Source of the DNA: Candidatus Endonucleibacter bathymodioli
Lineage (GTDB): Bacteria > Pseudomonadota > Gammaproteobacteria > Pseudomonadales > Endozoicomonadaceae
DNA length: 23,845 nt
Reading direction: 5' to 3'
Assembly: GCA_030674915.1 (NCBI GenBank)
Contig: JASXSV010000035.1
Span: 1-23,845 of the forward strand
The notes under the pieces are model-generated. The model saw only the letters and a program-made list of their open reading frames with translations, was not told the DNA's origin and did no database searches. The position numbers were made by a program, and so were the translations under genes. Of this stretch, positions 16,546-23,845 are shown piece by piece (position 1 is the stretch's first letter; each line of letters starts with the position of its first letter).

Positions 16546-17406
16546 TCACTGTCCCATCAAAATGCCAATAAAAATTATTACTCCTACCCAGTGGTTGCTG
16601 AGAAATGCTTTAAAACAGGCATCGGGCTCTCTATTGTTGGTCATTAATTGTTGGGTGATGAATAATCCTGATGCACAGAGCAAGGATAGATAAAATATTA
16701 TTCCAAGTTCCATTTTAACCCCCATAATGGCTAAGGAAAAGACAGCTGAGAACTGTAATAGAGAAATCATAAAATTATCTAGGTTACCAAAAAGAATTGC
16801 GGTGGACTTTATACCTGTTTTTAGATCGTCTTCACGATCGACCATGGCGTATTGAGTATCGTAGGCTACAGTCCACAACAAGTTTGCTATAAATAAAAGC
16901 CACACATTAGTTATAATTTGGTTATTTTCTGCAGCAAAAGCCATGGGAATTGACAAAGAATAAGCAAGACCTAAAACCACTTGGGGTAAATAGGTGTAGC
17001 GTTTGGCAAAGGGGTAAAAAGATGCCAGGAAAAGGCCAGCAAATGCCAAACCTATAGTAAGCAGATTTGTTGTTAGCACCAAGATAAAGGCTAAGGTGAA
17101 TAATACCACAAAGAAAGACAGCGCTTCTTTTTCACTAATACGCCCACAGGGTAATGGGCGGTCAGCGGTTCTTTTAACGTGTCCGTCGAAATGGCGATCG
17201 GCGTAATCATTAATCACGCAGCCAGCACTACGCATTAGTATAACGCCAAGGCTGAATACTATAAAGTTGTGAGTCTTTGGCATCCCTCCCGCTGCGAGCC
17301 AAAGTGCCCACATGGTAGGCCAGAATAAAAGATAAATGCCAATAGGTCGGTTAAGGCGAGCAAGACTGACAAAGTCCTTGATACGGGTTGTATCCAAGTG
17401 TCTCAT
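16546..17406 (-). CDS. ubiA: 4-hydroxybenzoate octaprenyltransferase
   Basis: Integral inner-membrane prenyltransferase that attaches the polyprenyl tail to 4-hydroxybenzoate, the second step of ubiquinone synthesis. The 286 aa (E. coli 290) contain several hydrophobic helices and both Asp-rich motifs: NDYAD (66-70, followed by RHFDGHVKRTADRPLP) and DTQYAMVDREDD (183-194), which bind Mg-prenyl diphosphate. The start lies 20 bp after the ubiC stop, so the two are very likely cotranscribed, and UbiA uses the product of UbiC. The ribosome binding site is weak (TGAGA). No sign of damage. Confidence 0.97.
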   Translation of the reverse strand: MRHLDTTRIKDFVSLARLNRPIGIYLLFWPTMWALWLAAGGMPKTHNFIVFSLGVILMRSAGCVINDYADRHFDGHVKRTADRPLPCGRISEKEALSFFVVLFTLAFILVLTTNLLTIGLAFAGLFLASFYPFAKRYTYLPQVVLGLAYSLSIPMAFAAENNQIITNVWLLFIANLLWTVAYDTQYAMVDREDDLKTGIKSTAILFGNLDNFMISLLQFSAVFSLAIMGVKMELGIIFYLSLLCASGLFITQQLMTNNREPDACFKAFLSNHWVGVIIFIGILMGQ

Positions 17407-17426
17407 ATAATAATCTCAAACGGTTC

Positions 17427-17966
17427 TCATTGTTTCGGTTCTGGTAAAAAAAATTCGCATACAGAGATAGGTTTGTCATTGAGATGGAGCAGTGATCTTC
17501 GTCCCCAAGTTGTCTCGTCAGTGTATTGGTAACCAAGGTGTTTATTAAACTGACTAGCTGGTAGTTTTGCTAATTCTATAGCCCCTCTTGTCAGATTTAT
17601 GTGCGAAAATAGAAACTCCCCAAGAGGTTTGTTTCCTAATTTAAGAAGTCCTTCATTTGGACCATTCACGCTACAGCGAGGAAATACGCTCCGTGCGAAT
17701 ACTCTAGGTCTTCCGCCACAGATTAATAGCACTTCCCGAATGCTAAATTCACTATCATTGTTTCCAAGAAACTGTTGTTCGGAAAGGCTAGGTTTAGCCC
17801 ATGAGTGTCTGATAACGCTAACCGTAAAGGCATCACGATATTTTTTTTTAAGTTTTTCGGTCAAAGATCCTCTGTCCAAAAGCAAATCTTTTATGTCTGC
17901 TGGTAGAGCCTCTCTTATCAGCCTAAAAGGCTGCCAAGACAGGTTTGAGTGATGAAAAAATGACAT
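17427..17966 (-). CDS. ubiC: Chorismate pyruvate-lyase
   Basis: Soluble enzyme that splits chorismate into 4-hydroxybenzoate and pyruvate, the committed entry into ubiquinone synthesis. The 179 aa show the family pattern: LLDRGSLTEKL (29-39), REVLLICGGRP (77-87; Arg77 corresponds to the E. coli Arg76 region), FARSVFP (90-96), KPLGEFLF (113-120), WGRRSLLHLNDKPISVCEFF (154-173), with Glu171 matching the catalytic Glu of E. coli UbiC. It heads the ubiC-ubiA pair. ERIC-like copy 13 begins 40 bp upstream of the ATG and separates it from the divergent rubredoxin gene. The Shine-Dalgarno is poor. Confidence 0.95.
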   Translation of the reverse strand: MSFFHHSNLSWQPFRLIREALPADIKDLLLDRGSLTEKLKKKYRDAFTVSVIRHSWAKPSLSEQQFLGNNDSEFSIREVLLICGGRPRVFARSVFPRCSVNGPNEGLLKLGNKPLGEFLFSHINLTRGAIELAKLPASQFNKHLGYQYTDETTWGRRSLLHLNDKPISVCEFFLPEPKQ

Positions 17967-18005
17967 TGACAGAGTACCCGTTATTTATAGCTGAATAGCT
18001 GGAGG

Positions 18006-18133
18006 TATACCCATTATTCTTGACAGTGTGGGATTGTTGACTGCCATTACTCAGTCCAGCCTTCTATTATTCGCAGGCTCATGGGGCTTTGCACGTTTGT
18101 CGCCTACTCACACATTCAATGGTAACAGGTATA
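18006..18133 (+). repeat. ERIC-like element, copy 13
   Basis: Left TATACCCATTATTCTTGACA, then GTGTGGGATTGTTGACTGCC, GCAGGCTCATGGGGCTTTGC, CACGTTTGTCGCCTACTCAC and right ATTCAATGGTAACAGGTATA. It is nearly full-length, 128 bp, in the divergent gap between ubiC and the rubredoxin gene, ending 45 bases before the rubredoxin ATG. Confidence 0.93.
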
Positions 18134-18178
18134 TACTTAGTCAGCGTTATTACTTGATTGTTAATGGTGGAGAAATCA

Positions 18179-18343
18179 ATGAAAAAATGGCAATGCATTG
18201 TATGTGGTTTAATTTATGATGAAAGTCATGGGTGGCCTGATGATGGTATTCCTCCAGGTACTTTATGGAGTGATGTTCCAGAGGACTGGCGGTGTCCTGA
18301 CTGCGGAGTTGGTAAGAGTGATTTTGCAATGCTGGAAATCTAG
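18179..18343 (+). CDS. rubA: Rubredoxin
   Basis: A 54-aa one-iron electron-transfer protein. Two CxxC pairs bind the iron: Cys6 and Cys9 (CIVCG) and Cys39 and Cys42 (CPDCG). The standard fold motifs [20 protein letters not shown] and KSDF are present. ATG 18179 is preferred because GGAG precedes it by six bases and the length is then typical. A rubredoxin gene next to ubiC-ubiA is also found in Pseudomonas-like genomes, which supports the arrangement as ancestral. It is probably cytoplasmic; its redox partner is not in the window. Confidence 0.97.
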   Translation: MKKWQCIVCGLIYDESHGWPDDGIPPGTLWSDVPEDWRCPDCGVGKSDFAMLEI

Positions 18344-18517
18344 GAATTAACTGAACATTACAGGCTAAGGTCTCTGCAAATAAATTCCAAACTCTCATTG
18401 TGAAATAATTGATACCGAAAACAAACAACAAATGGGCATAAAAAAGCTATGGGCATAAGGTAAAAAATCCGCTATGGCAGAAGCTTTCATGAGTTTGCAC
18501 CTGGTTAATTACAGTTT

Positions 18518-18640
18518 TATACCAGTTACCATTGAAAGTGTGCTCGGCGACAAACGAGCGAAGCCCCGTGACCCTACGAGTAGTATGTGATTGGGGTGAG
18601 TGAGGGCAGCCAATAACCCCGTTCTTCAGGGTGACGTAGC
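18518..18640 (-). repeat. ERIC-like element, copy 14 (inverse orientation, right end decayed)
   Basis: Clear left part: TATACCAGTTACCATTGAAA, then GGCGACAAACGAGCGAAGCC, CGAGTAGTATGTGATTGGGG and GAGGGCAGCCAATAACC. The distal arm is hardly recognisable (TTCTTCAGGGTGACG), so the right limit is approximate. It fills the convergent gap between rubredoxin and argS. The preceding 18344-18517 has only a short direct repeat, ATGGGCATAA, at about 18432 and 18450. Confidence 0.88.
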
Positions 18641-18650
18641 AGGCACAGAT

Positions 18651-20390
18651 TCACATTTGTGTAACTGTCTCAATGCCCAGCAGTCCAAGACCTAGCTTAA
18701 GAGTTCGTGCGGTGATGGCGCAGAGTAGTAAACGACTAATGCGAACATCTTCGGCAACGCTTTTCTTGTTAATTGGACAGGATTCATAAAATTTCATAAA
18801 GGCACCAGATAGTTCGTACAGGTAACTGCATAGCTGGTGAGGCATGCCTTCCTGTGCTACAAGCTCAAGGGTTTCATTGAGTTGATTGATTCTTAGTGCC
18901 AATTCGCGCTCGGTGAGATCGGTGATCTTAATATTGCCTTTTAGATCTTTTGTAGGGATGCCTGCTTTTCGAAAAATGCTCATGATGCGAGTGTAGGCAT
19001 AGAGCAGGTAAGGTGCGGTACTACCCTCGAATGAAAGTATATTATCCCAGTCAAAAACATAATCGCTGGTTCTGTTTTTGGATAAATCAGCGTATTTAAC
19101 AGAGCCTATTGCAACAGCTTTAATTACATGTGCTTTTTGCTCTTCATCTAGGTTAGTGGCTTTATTGGCAATGACTTGAGCAGCCCTTTCTTCTGCTTCA
19201 TCCAGCAGGTCTGTTAATTTGATGGTGCCGCCTGAACGGGTTTTGAAAGGGGTGCCATCCTTGCCCAGCATCATACCAAAGGCATGAAGGTCGAGTTCGG
19301 TATGCTCCATAGCAAAGCCTGTCTTGCGAGCAATTTTGAAAACTTGTTGGAAATGTTGACTTTGGCGAGCATCGACGTAATAAATGACGCGGTCAGCGTT
19401 CAGATTGTGACAGCGGAAACGAATAGCAGCAAGATCAGTAGTGGCGTATAGGAAACCGCCATCAGACTTCTGAACTATCACTCCCATTGGTTCACCCTGC
19501 TTATTTTTGTACTCGTCTAGGATTACTACTCGTGCTCCTTGATTTTCGGTAAGAAGGTCTTTCTCTTTCAACTCTTTGATGATTATGGGAAGGATATCAT
19601 TATATGCGCTTTCGCCCATGACGTCCGCTGGAGTCAGGGACACATTCAGTCGGTCGTAGGTTTTTTGATTATGGGAGAGAGTTACATTAACTAGTTTTTT
19701 CCAGAGCTTTAGGCAATAGGTATTGCCTGCTTGTAATTCTACGACATAGTTCCGAGCCTTTTCTGCAAACACTTTATCATCGTCAAAGCGTTTTTTGGCC
19801 GCTCTATAAAATGTTTCTAAGTTTGCTAACTCCATGCTGAGAACTTCATGGCTTTCCTTTTCTAGTTCTTCAAGGTGAGCTATTAGCATACCGAACTGCG
19901 TACCCCAATCACCAAGATGATTTTGCCTGATGACATTGTGTCCAAGAAACTCAAGGGTTCGTACCGATGCATCGCCAATAACGGTAGAGCGTAGGTGGCC
20001 CACGTGCATTTCTTTTGCGACATTAGGAGCAGAGTAGTCAACGACTATTGTTTTTGCCGCTACCTTTTGAACGCCGACTCGCTCATCCGTGATAATGCTC
20101 TGTAAGGTGCAGCCAAGCCATAATGGGTCCAGATAAATGTTGATAAAACCTGGCCCTGCAATTTCGATTTTACTTACGGTACCCTCCAGATCGAGATTAT
20201 CAATAACACGTTGGGCGAACTCGCGGGGCTGTTGGCCAACTTTTTTGGCTGCAGCCATGATGGCATTGCATTGGTAATCGCCAAAGTTGGCGCGAGCACT
20301 TGGTCTAATCATTGCGGGTGTATTAGGTGGTGCGCCTGCTGCTGTCAGTGCTTTGATAAATTGATTTTCAAGTAGTTTGAGGATATTCAT
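18651..20390 (-). CDS. argS: Arginyl-tRNA synthetase
   Basis: Class Ia synthetase charging tRNA-Arg; 579 aa, matching the usual bacterial length of about 577. An N-terminal additional domain (residues 1-110) precedes the catalytic core with the HIGH motif as HVGH (129-132, in [17 protein letters not shown]). The KMSKS region is the degenerate form seen in many bacterial ArgRS ([14 protein letters not shown]). The C-terminal DALR anticodon-binding domain starts near residue 455 and ends [18 protein letters not shown] stands seven bases before the ATG. In Pseudomonas the SPOR gene follows argS in the same direction; here it lies divergently upstream, which implies a local inversion or relocation. 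Confidence 0.98.
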   Translation of the reverse strand: MNILKLLENQFIKALTAAGAPPNTPAMIRPSARANFGDYQCNAIMAAAKKVGQQPREFAQRVIDNLDLEGTVSKIEIAGPGFINIYLDPLWLGCTLQSIITDERVGVQKVAAKTIVVDYSAPNVAKEMHVGHLRSTVIGDASVRTLEFLGHNVIRQNHLGDWGTQFGMLIAHLEELEKESHEVLSMELANLETFYRAAKKRFDDDKVFAEKARNYVVELQAGNTYCLKLWKKLVNVTLSHNQKTYDRLNVSLTPADVMGESAYNDILPIIIKELKEKDLLTENQGARVVILDEYKNKQGEPMGVIVQKSDGGFLYATTDLAAIRFRCHNLNADRVIYYVDARQSQHFQQVFKIARKTGFAMEHTELDLHAFGMMLGKDGTPFKTRSGGTIKLTDLLDEAEERAAQVIANKATNLDEEQKAHVIKAVAIGSVKYADLSKNRTSDYVFDWDNILSFEGSTAPYLLYAYTRIMSIFRKAGIPTKDLKGNIKITDLTERELALRINQLNETLELVAQEGMPHQLCSYLYELSGAFMKFYESCPINKKSVAEDVRISRLLLCAITARTLKLGLGLLGIETVTQM

Positions 20391-20433
20391 AGATGAGTCC
20401 TTGAGGTAAAGCCTGCTGTAGTTGAACTATACC

Positions 20434-20559
20434 TATGCCCATTTCTTTTGAAAGAGTGAGGTTGTTGATTGTTCTCACTCCCCCAGTCACTTACTACTCG
20501 TGGCTCATTAGGCTTCGTTCGTTTATTACCTGCTTACTCCGTCAATAGAAACGGGTATA
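20434..20559 (+). repeat. ERIC-like element, copy 15
   Basis: Left TATGCCCATTTCTTTTGAAA, preceded by a second TATACC at 20428. It contains GTTGTTGATTGTTCTCACTC and CCCAGTCACTTACT (20482-20495), identical to the piece I recall from the enterobacterial ERIC core, then GGCTTCGTTCGTTTATTACC, and ends ATAGAAACGGGTATA. It lies upstream of argS, divergent from the SPOR gene. Confidence 0.93.
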
Positions 20560-20583
20560 ACTCTTTCAATGGAAGCGAGTATA
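20556..20583 (+). repeat. Extra ERIC-like right arm fused to copy 15
   Basis: TATA of copy 15 continues as ACTCTTTCAATGGAAGCGAG and a second TATA. It is a lone right arm sharing the terminus, the same core-deleted form as copy 12. Confidence 0.72.
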
Positions 20584-20808
20584 TGTGTTATCGTGTGGGT
20601 TTGATAACTCAGTGGCTTTCTTGGTAGCGCAAGAGCAGGAGAATATGACATTATTATATACTACTAAAGGATTGTTGGCTGTTATGCTATCGAAAAGTAA
20701 TTGTGCGCTCAATAATTGAGTTTCAAAAAGTGTATAAAAGTAAGAATAACATTCGCCAGCGGGTTAGGGATTCTGCAAATAAGTCCTTTGTTTTTTTGTC
20801 AGGACTAA
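20584..20808. other. Gap between copies 15 and 16
   Basis: No gene I can support. A 24-codon frame at 20645-20719 has AGGAGA only two bases before its ATG and resembles nothing known. The promoters of argS and of the SPOR gene are probably in or around this gap. Confidence 0.3.
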
Positions 20809-20937
20809 TTTTTTTCGTTGTCATTGAAGGTGCGTAAGGGTTGACCGCTTTCACTCACTTCAATCACCTACTACCGGTAGGTTCATGGGTTTCCCCTTGT
20901 TTGTTGCCTACTAATATCTGTAATGGAAACGGGTATA
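20809..20937 (+). repeat. ERIC-like element, copy 16
   Basis: The left terminus is degraded to a T-run (TTTTTTTCGTTG), then TCATTGAAGGTGCGTAAGGG, GTTGACCGCTTTCACTCAC, CAATCACCTACTACCGGTAG and right arm GTAATGGAAACGGGTATA. It lies 143 bases upstream of the SPOR gene. Confidence 0.88.
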
Positions 20938-21080
20938 TAGTTGATATCTACTATCGGAAATGGGACGTTGCCATTCCATATTAGCTCTCATTTGGTCTGT
21001 AGAAAGAGTATTTTCTCGCATGGTCAGGGGTTTATGCGCAGATTCCTAGCAAAAGGCTGTTTTTAGGATAAAGAAAAGTT

Positions 21081-21677
21081 ATGCGTTCACGATCAGCATT
21101 AAAGCGCGGAGCCAGTAAGGCGAGAAAGTGTTCTGATAATAAGGCCTATTTGTCTGGCATGCCTAGTTGGCTATGGTTGCTAACTGGTTTGGCTGTAGGC
21201 TTCTTCGTGGCGCTGTTATTTGAGTTTAGCCCTAGTGCGGTTGATACCCAGAAGGTGACAGAGTCTTCTGAGCTAGTCGAGAAAGATTCAGGACCGGAGC
21301 CAGTCTTTGATTTTTATAGGTTACTACCAGAGTCTGATATTAATTTGTATGGAGCTGGGGTTAGTAATCCTGCACCAAAACACGCAGCAAAGCCAGATAA
21401 CAAAGAGGAGCAGGAAGAACTAGTTAGTAAAAACGAAGACTCTGCTCGCTATTTGCTTCAGGCAGGGTCCTTTCGTAGTAGAAAAGATGCTGACCGTCTT
21501 AAAGTTCAGCTTTTACTTTGGGGTCTAAGTCCTAACATTAAAAAGGTTACTGTGGGTAGTGGCGGGTCTTGGCATCGGGTTCAGCTCGGGCCTTTTGAAG
21601 ATAAACAAGCGCTATATCGTGCCCAGCAGTTATTGGCAGAGCATAATGTTGATAGCCTGATGCTTAAAATGAGGTAG
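21081..21677 (+). CDS. FtsN-like SPOR-domain cell-division protein
   Basis: A 198-aa bitopic inner-membrane protein: a basic cytoplasmic N-terminus (MRSRSALKRGASKARK), one membrane helix at about residues 29-50 (SWLWLLTGLAVGFFVALLFE), a charged periplasmic linker, and a C-terminal SPOR domain (about 122-197; RYLLQAGSFRSRKDADRLKV, then WHRVQLGPFEDKQALYRAQQ). SPOR domains bind denuded glycan at the septum, and this layout plus the link to argS matches the FtsN-like gene between argS and hslVU in Pseudomonas. hslV and hslU are not present downstream here. The ribosome binding site is weak. The start keeps the usual short cytoplasmic tail. Confidence 0.9.
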   Translation: MRSRSALKRGASKARKCSDNKAYLSGMPSWLWLLTGLAVGFFVALLFEFSPSAVDTQKVTESSELVEKDSGPEPVFDFYRLLPESDINLYGAGVSNPAPKHAAKPDNKEEQEELVSKNEDSARYLLQAGSFRSRKDADRLKVQLLLWGLSPNIKKVTVGSGGSWHRVQLGPFEDKQALYRAQQLLAEHNVDSLMLKMR

Positions 21678-21847
21678 GGTTTGAGATTACTCTATCGACC
21701 TAATTAAAATATTTATAGATGCAGGTAGTGTCGAGGAAGGAGTGCGAAGTGGTACATGTTACTGTACTTTACCTCTATTATGTCGGCATTCGCTATGGGC
21801 TACAAATACAGTTGCTAAGAACAATAAATAGGCTGGTGTTTGTCAAT

Positions 21848-21953
21848 AGGGTTGTTGACTGCTTTCACTCACCCCCAATCACCTACTACTCATAGGTTCA
21901 AGGGGATGCTCTAGTTTGTCACCTGCCCATACCTTCAATGGTAACGGGAATAT
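21848..21953 (+). repeat. ERIC-like element, copy 17 (left arm lost)
   Basis: The left arm is unrecognisable before AGGGTTGTTGACTGCTTTCA. CCCAATCACCTACTACTCAT, CTAGTTTGTCACCTGCCCAT and the right arm ACCTTCAATGGTAACGGGAA are clear. It lies in the convergent gap between the SPOR gene and pmbA. The rest of 21678-22038 shows nothing definite. Confidence 0.88.
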
Positions 21954-22038
21954 TTGAAAAGCAAGAAAATAAAAAAACAAGTTCAAGCGTATTCAGATTG
22001 TTAGGAGTTAGAAATAGCGGCTCTTAAGGCGCAGGTAT

Positions 22039-23394
22039 TTAATTTCCTGCCACTGCCATCTCTTCCACTAAAATTGATCCGGTTTGAACATTATTTCGTT
22101 TATCGACATCATTTCCGACAGCAATAATACGTTGATAAATGTCCTTCAGATTTCCCGCGATAGTGACTTCAGATACTGAATGTTGAATGACGCCATTTTC
22201 TACCCAAAAACCACCAGCACCTCTGGAATAGTCACCGGTTACGATATTAACGCCTTGTCCCATTAGCTCTGTGACTAAAAAACCTGTTCCCATCTGTTTG
22301 AGGATTTCTTCCTGGTCACCGGTATTGTTATCTACAAAGAGGTTATTTACGCCTCCGGCATTTCCTGTGCTGACCATCCCCAGCTTGCGAGCAGAGTAGG
22401 TGCTTAATATATAACTATGTAATATCCCTTCGGTGACAAAGTCTTTTTCTCTGGTAGCCAGTCCGTCATTATCAAAGCTTGCTGAGCCTAGTTCTTGTTT
22501 AAGAAGGGGCTGTTCATAAATTCTAAGCCAGTCAGGAAAGACTTGTTTGCCCAAAAAGTCCAATAAAAATGATGACTGTCGGTATAAACTGCCACCACTA
22601 ATAGCACCCAAGAAATGCGAGATTAGGCTAGATGCAACTTCTGAAGAAAAAAGAATAGGTACTCTACTGGTTTTAATCTGTCGTGCTCCTAGTCTGTTAA
22701 TAGTACGTTCTGCAGCTTTCTTGCCAACGTCGCTTGCTTGTTCAAGGTTGTTAGCATTTCTTGATATGGTATACCAGTAATCTCGTTGCATTTCATTTTG
22801 TTGTTGTGCAATCAGAACGGTGCTGAGACTGTGACGACTAGAAAGATAATGACCCATAAAACCATGACTATTACCGTAAACTCGGCAGCCTTGATGTGTT
22901 GAAATACTAGCGCCATCAGAATTAGTGATTTTGTCACTATAATCCCTGCCTACGGTTTCACAGGTAAGGGCCAGTTTTATGGCCTCTTCAGGGTTAAGAT
23001 CCCAAGGATGATATAAATCTAAGTCTGGCATTTCTTTTGCCATTAGTTCAGCGTCGGCCAAGCCGGCGCAAGGGTCTTCAGAAGCGTAATGAGCGATATC
23101 GCATGCTGCCTTGACAGTATCAGTAATGGCCTGTTTAGTGCTGTCTGATGTGCTGGCAGAACCTTTTTTTTTGCCCCTGTAAACTGTAATACCAAAGCCT
23201 TGGTCGCGATTAAATTCAATAGTTTCCACTTCTCCCATACGGACGCTGACGGACAAACCAGCATCAAGACTAACCCCTACCTCACAAGCGTCAGCTCCCT
23301 GTTTGTGAGCCTCTCCAAGAATATCGCCAACTAAAGTTTTTAATCGACCCTCTTCTGCTTTAGGGTCTAGAATTTTGTTGGAATTTCCACTCAT
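22039..23394 (-). CDS. pmbA: PmbA/TldE metalloprotease subunit
   Basis: Partner of TldD in the cytoplasmic TldD/TldE protease, which trims peptides such as the microcin B17 leader and degrades the antitoxin CcdA in E. coli. 451 aa from ATG 23394 (E. coli 450). Family segments: GEVETIEFNRDQGFGITVY, GSASTSD, YASEDPCAGLADAEL, DLDLYHPW, KITNSDGAS, VYGNSHGF, GGSLYRQSSFLLD, GKQVFPDWL, TYSARKLGMVSTGNAGG, TELMGQGVNIVTGDYSRGAG, FWVENGVIQHSVSEVTIAGN. The catalytic zinc site is in TldD, not here, so no HExxxH is expected. An alternative ATG at 23406 directly touches AAGG, too close for initiation. tldD is not in the window. No ERIC-like copy lies upstream. Confidence 0.97.
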   Translation of the reverse strand: MSGNSNKILDPKAEEGRLKTLVGDILGEAHKQGADACEVGVSLDAGLSVSVRMGEVETIEFNRDQGFGITVYRGKKKGSASTSDSTKQAITDTVKAACDIAHYASEDPCAGLADAELMAKEMPDLDLYHPWDLNPEEAIKLALTCETVGRDYSDKITNSDGASISTHQGCRVYGNSHGFMGHYLSSRHSLSTVLIAQQQNEMQRDYWYTISRNANNLEQASDVGKKAAERTINRLGARQIKTSRVPILFSSEVASSLISHFLGAISGGSLYRQSSFLLDFLGKQVFPDWLRIYEQPLLKQELGSASFDNDGLATREKDFVTEGILHSYILSTYSARKLGMVSTGNAGGVNNLFVDNNTGDQEEILKQMGTGFLVTELMGQGVNIVTGDYSRGAGGFWVENGVIQHSVSEVTIAGNLKDIYQRIIAVGNDVDKRNNVQTGSILVEEMAVAGN

Positions 23395-23406
23395 AATACT
23401 ACCCAT

Positions 23407-23684
23407 CCTTCGTTATTTGCCATATTGAATAAAGTTTTATCTATACGTGTTTCATGGTTATTGTGCCGTGGCTCAGAAAAAATTGCATCATGGTTATTGG
23501 GTCTCAAAGCATGGTCGTGTGTTAAAACTATTGTAGTTCTTACGGGAGACGAGTGTTTTAATACGACCTTTGCACTAGTCGCGCTAAACAACTGAAAATC
23601 AGGTGTAATAATCCTTGCACAATCAATGCCTTTCCGTGAAATTACGGCTTGGATAAATATGAAATAAGCAGTCTAGCAGATTAA
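23407..23684. other. Gap upstream of pmbA
   Basis: No supported gene. TCATGGTTATTG occurs twice (about 23453 and 23490) and gives a repetitive minus-strand frame that overlaps the pmbA start, which I do not accept as coding. ATG 23626 begins a 13-codon frame (MPFREITAWINMK) that could be the displaced N-terminus of the transposase that follows. Confidence 0.3.
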
Positions 23685-23845
23685 ATGCTGGTTGATCACG
23701 ATGCAGTGAAAGAACTCGACTCTGTCCACGAGCTCATTGATTGGGTTTACTTAGAGCATCACCTGAAAGATATTCATTCAAGTGCTCGAGGCGAGAAGGC
23801 ATGGTCGCCACTGATGATATTTAAGGCACTGCTGCTGCAAAGTTG
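23685..23845 (+). CDS. IS5-family transposase, N-terminal fragment (cut by window edge)
   Basis: Open from ATG 23685 to the window end, 53 full codons. VYLEHHLKDIHSSARGEKAW followed by SPLMIFKALLLQSW is the N-terminal (DUF772-like) region of IS5-family transposases, where PL-MFKALLLQ is typical. It belongs to a different IS5 subgroup from the element at 4825-5976, since the two N-termini do not resemble each other. There is no ribosome binding site before this ATG and the real start may be upstream in another frame, so the gene may be damaged. Confidence 0.82.
   Translation, partial: MLVDHDAVKELDSVHELIDWVYLEHHLKDIHSSARGEKAWSPLMIFKALLLQS

Noticed and set aside
20645..20719. 24-codon frame preceded by AGGAGA
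   Set aside because: The purine stretch is only two bases from ATG, the peptide is featureless, and no homologue came to mind.
1060..21953. CRISPR array or phage-derived repeat array
   Set aside because: The repeats are dispersed over 21 kb, occur in both orientations, are themselves palindromic with inverted termini, and lack regular spacers or cas genes.
23391..23591. 66-codon minus-strand frame overlapping the pmbA start
   Set aside because: It overlaps pmbA in another frame and consists largely of an imperfect DNA repeat (TCATGGTTATTG twice).

Overview
The window looks like a chromosome segment of a host-associated or otherwise decaying gammaproteobacterium. The proteins (LeuS, ArgS, Kbl, Tdh, UbiA, UbiC, PmbA, DegS/AlgW type) are all gammaproteobacterial. 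The neighbourhoods rubredoxin-ubiC-ubiA and argS-SPOR protein recall Pseudomonadales/Oceanospirillales; an Endozoicomonas-like lineage is my guess, not a demonstrated placement. Non-coding DNA is plentiful, transposase remnants lie at both edges and inside, and some conserved operons are broken up.

Layout. 1-228: C-terminal end of an IS256-family transposase. 507-1034 (-): unrecognised 175-aa protein. 1419-4034 (-): leuS. 4825-5976: a decayed IS5 copy with both inverted repeats, inserted in a small reading frame. 5977-9731: an AT-rich accessory stretch with a possible 38-aa membrane peptide, a secreted or membrane-anchored Cys-rich 372-aa protein and an OmpA-domain lipoprotein. 9996-11120 (-): DegS/AlgW-type protease. 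11474-12235: Nif3/YbgI protein. 12702-15122: kbl and tdh (threonine to glycine plus acetyl-CoA). 15329-15883 (-): folE. 16546-17966 (-): ubiC-ubiA, the first two steps of the ubiquinone pathway. 18179-18343: rubredoxin. 18651-20390 (-): argS. 21081-21677: FtsN-like SPOR protein. 22039-23394 (-): pmbA. 23685-23845: start of another IS5-type transposase.

The main discovery is an abundant family of about 125-bp imperfect palindromes. I count 18 copies or remnants, in nearly every gap between transcription units. The ends are TATACCC...GGGTATA inverted repeats about 25 bp long. The core (for example CCCAGTCACTTACT, and GGGCTTCGCTCGTTTGTCGC) matches, as I remember it, the consensus of the enterobacterial ERIC element, so this is probably an ERIC-family miniature element in an unexpected host. 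Copies occur as single units, as head-to-tail dimers sharing one terminus, as core-deleted derivatives, and with internal insertion or duplication. One copy abuts the leuS start codon and seems to supply its ribosome binding site. Gaps inside likely operons (kbl-tdh, ubiC-ubiA) have none.
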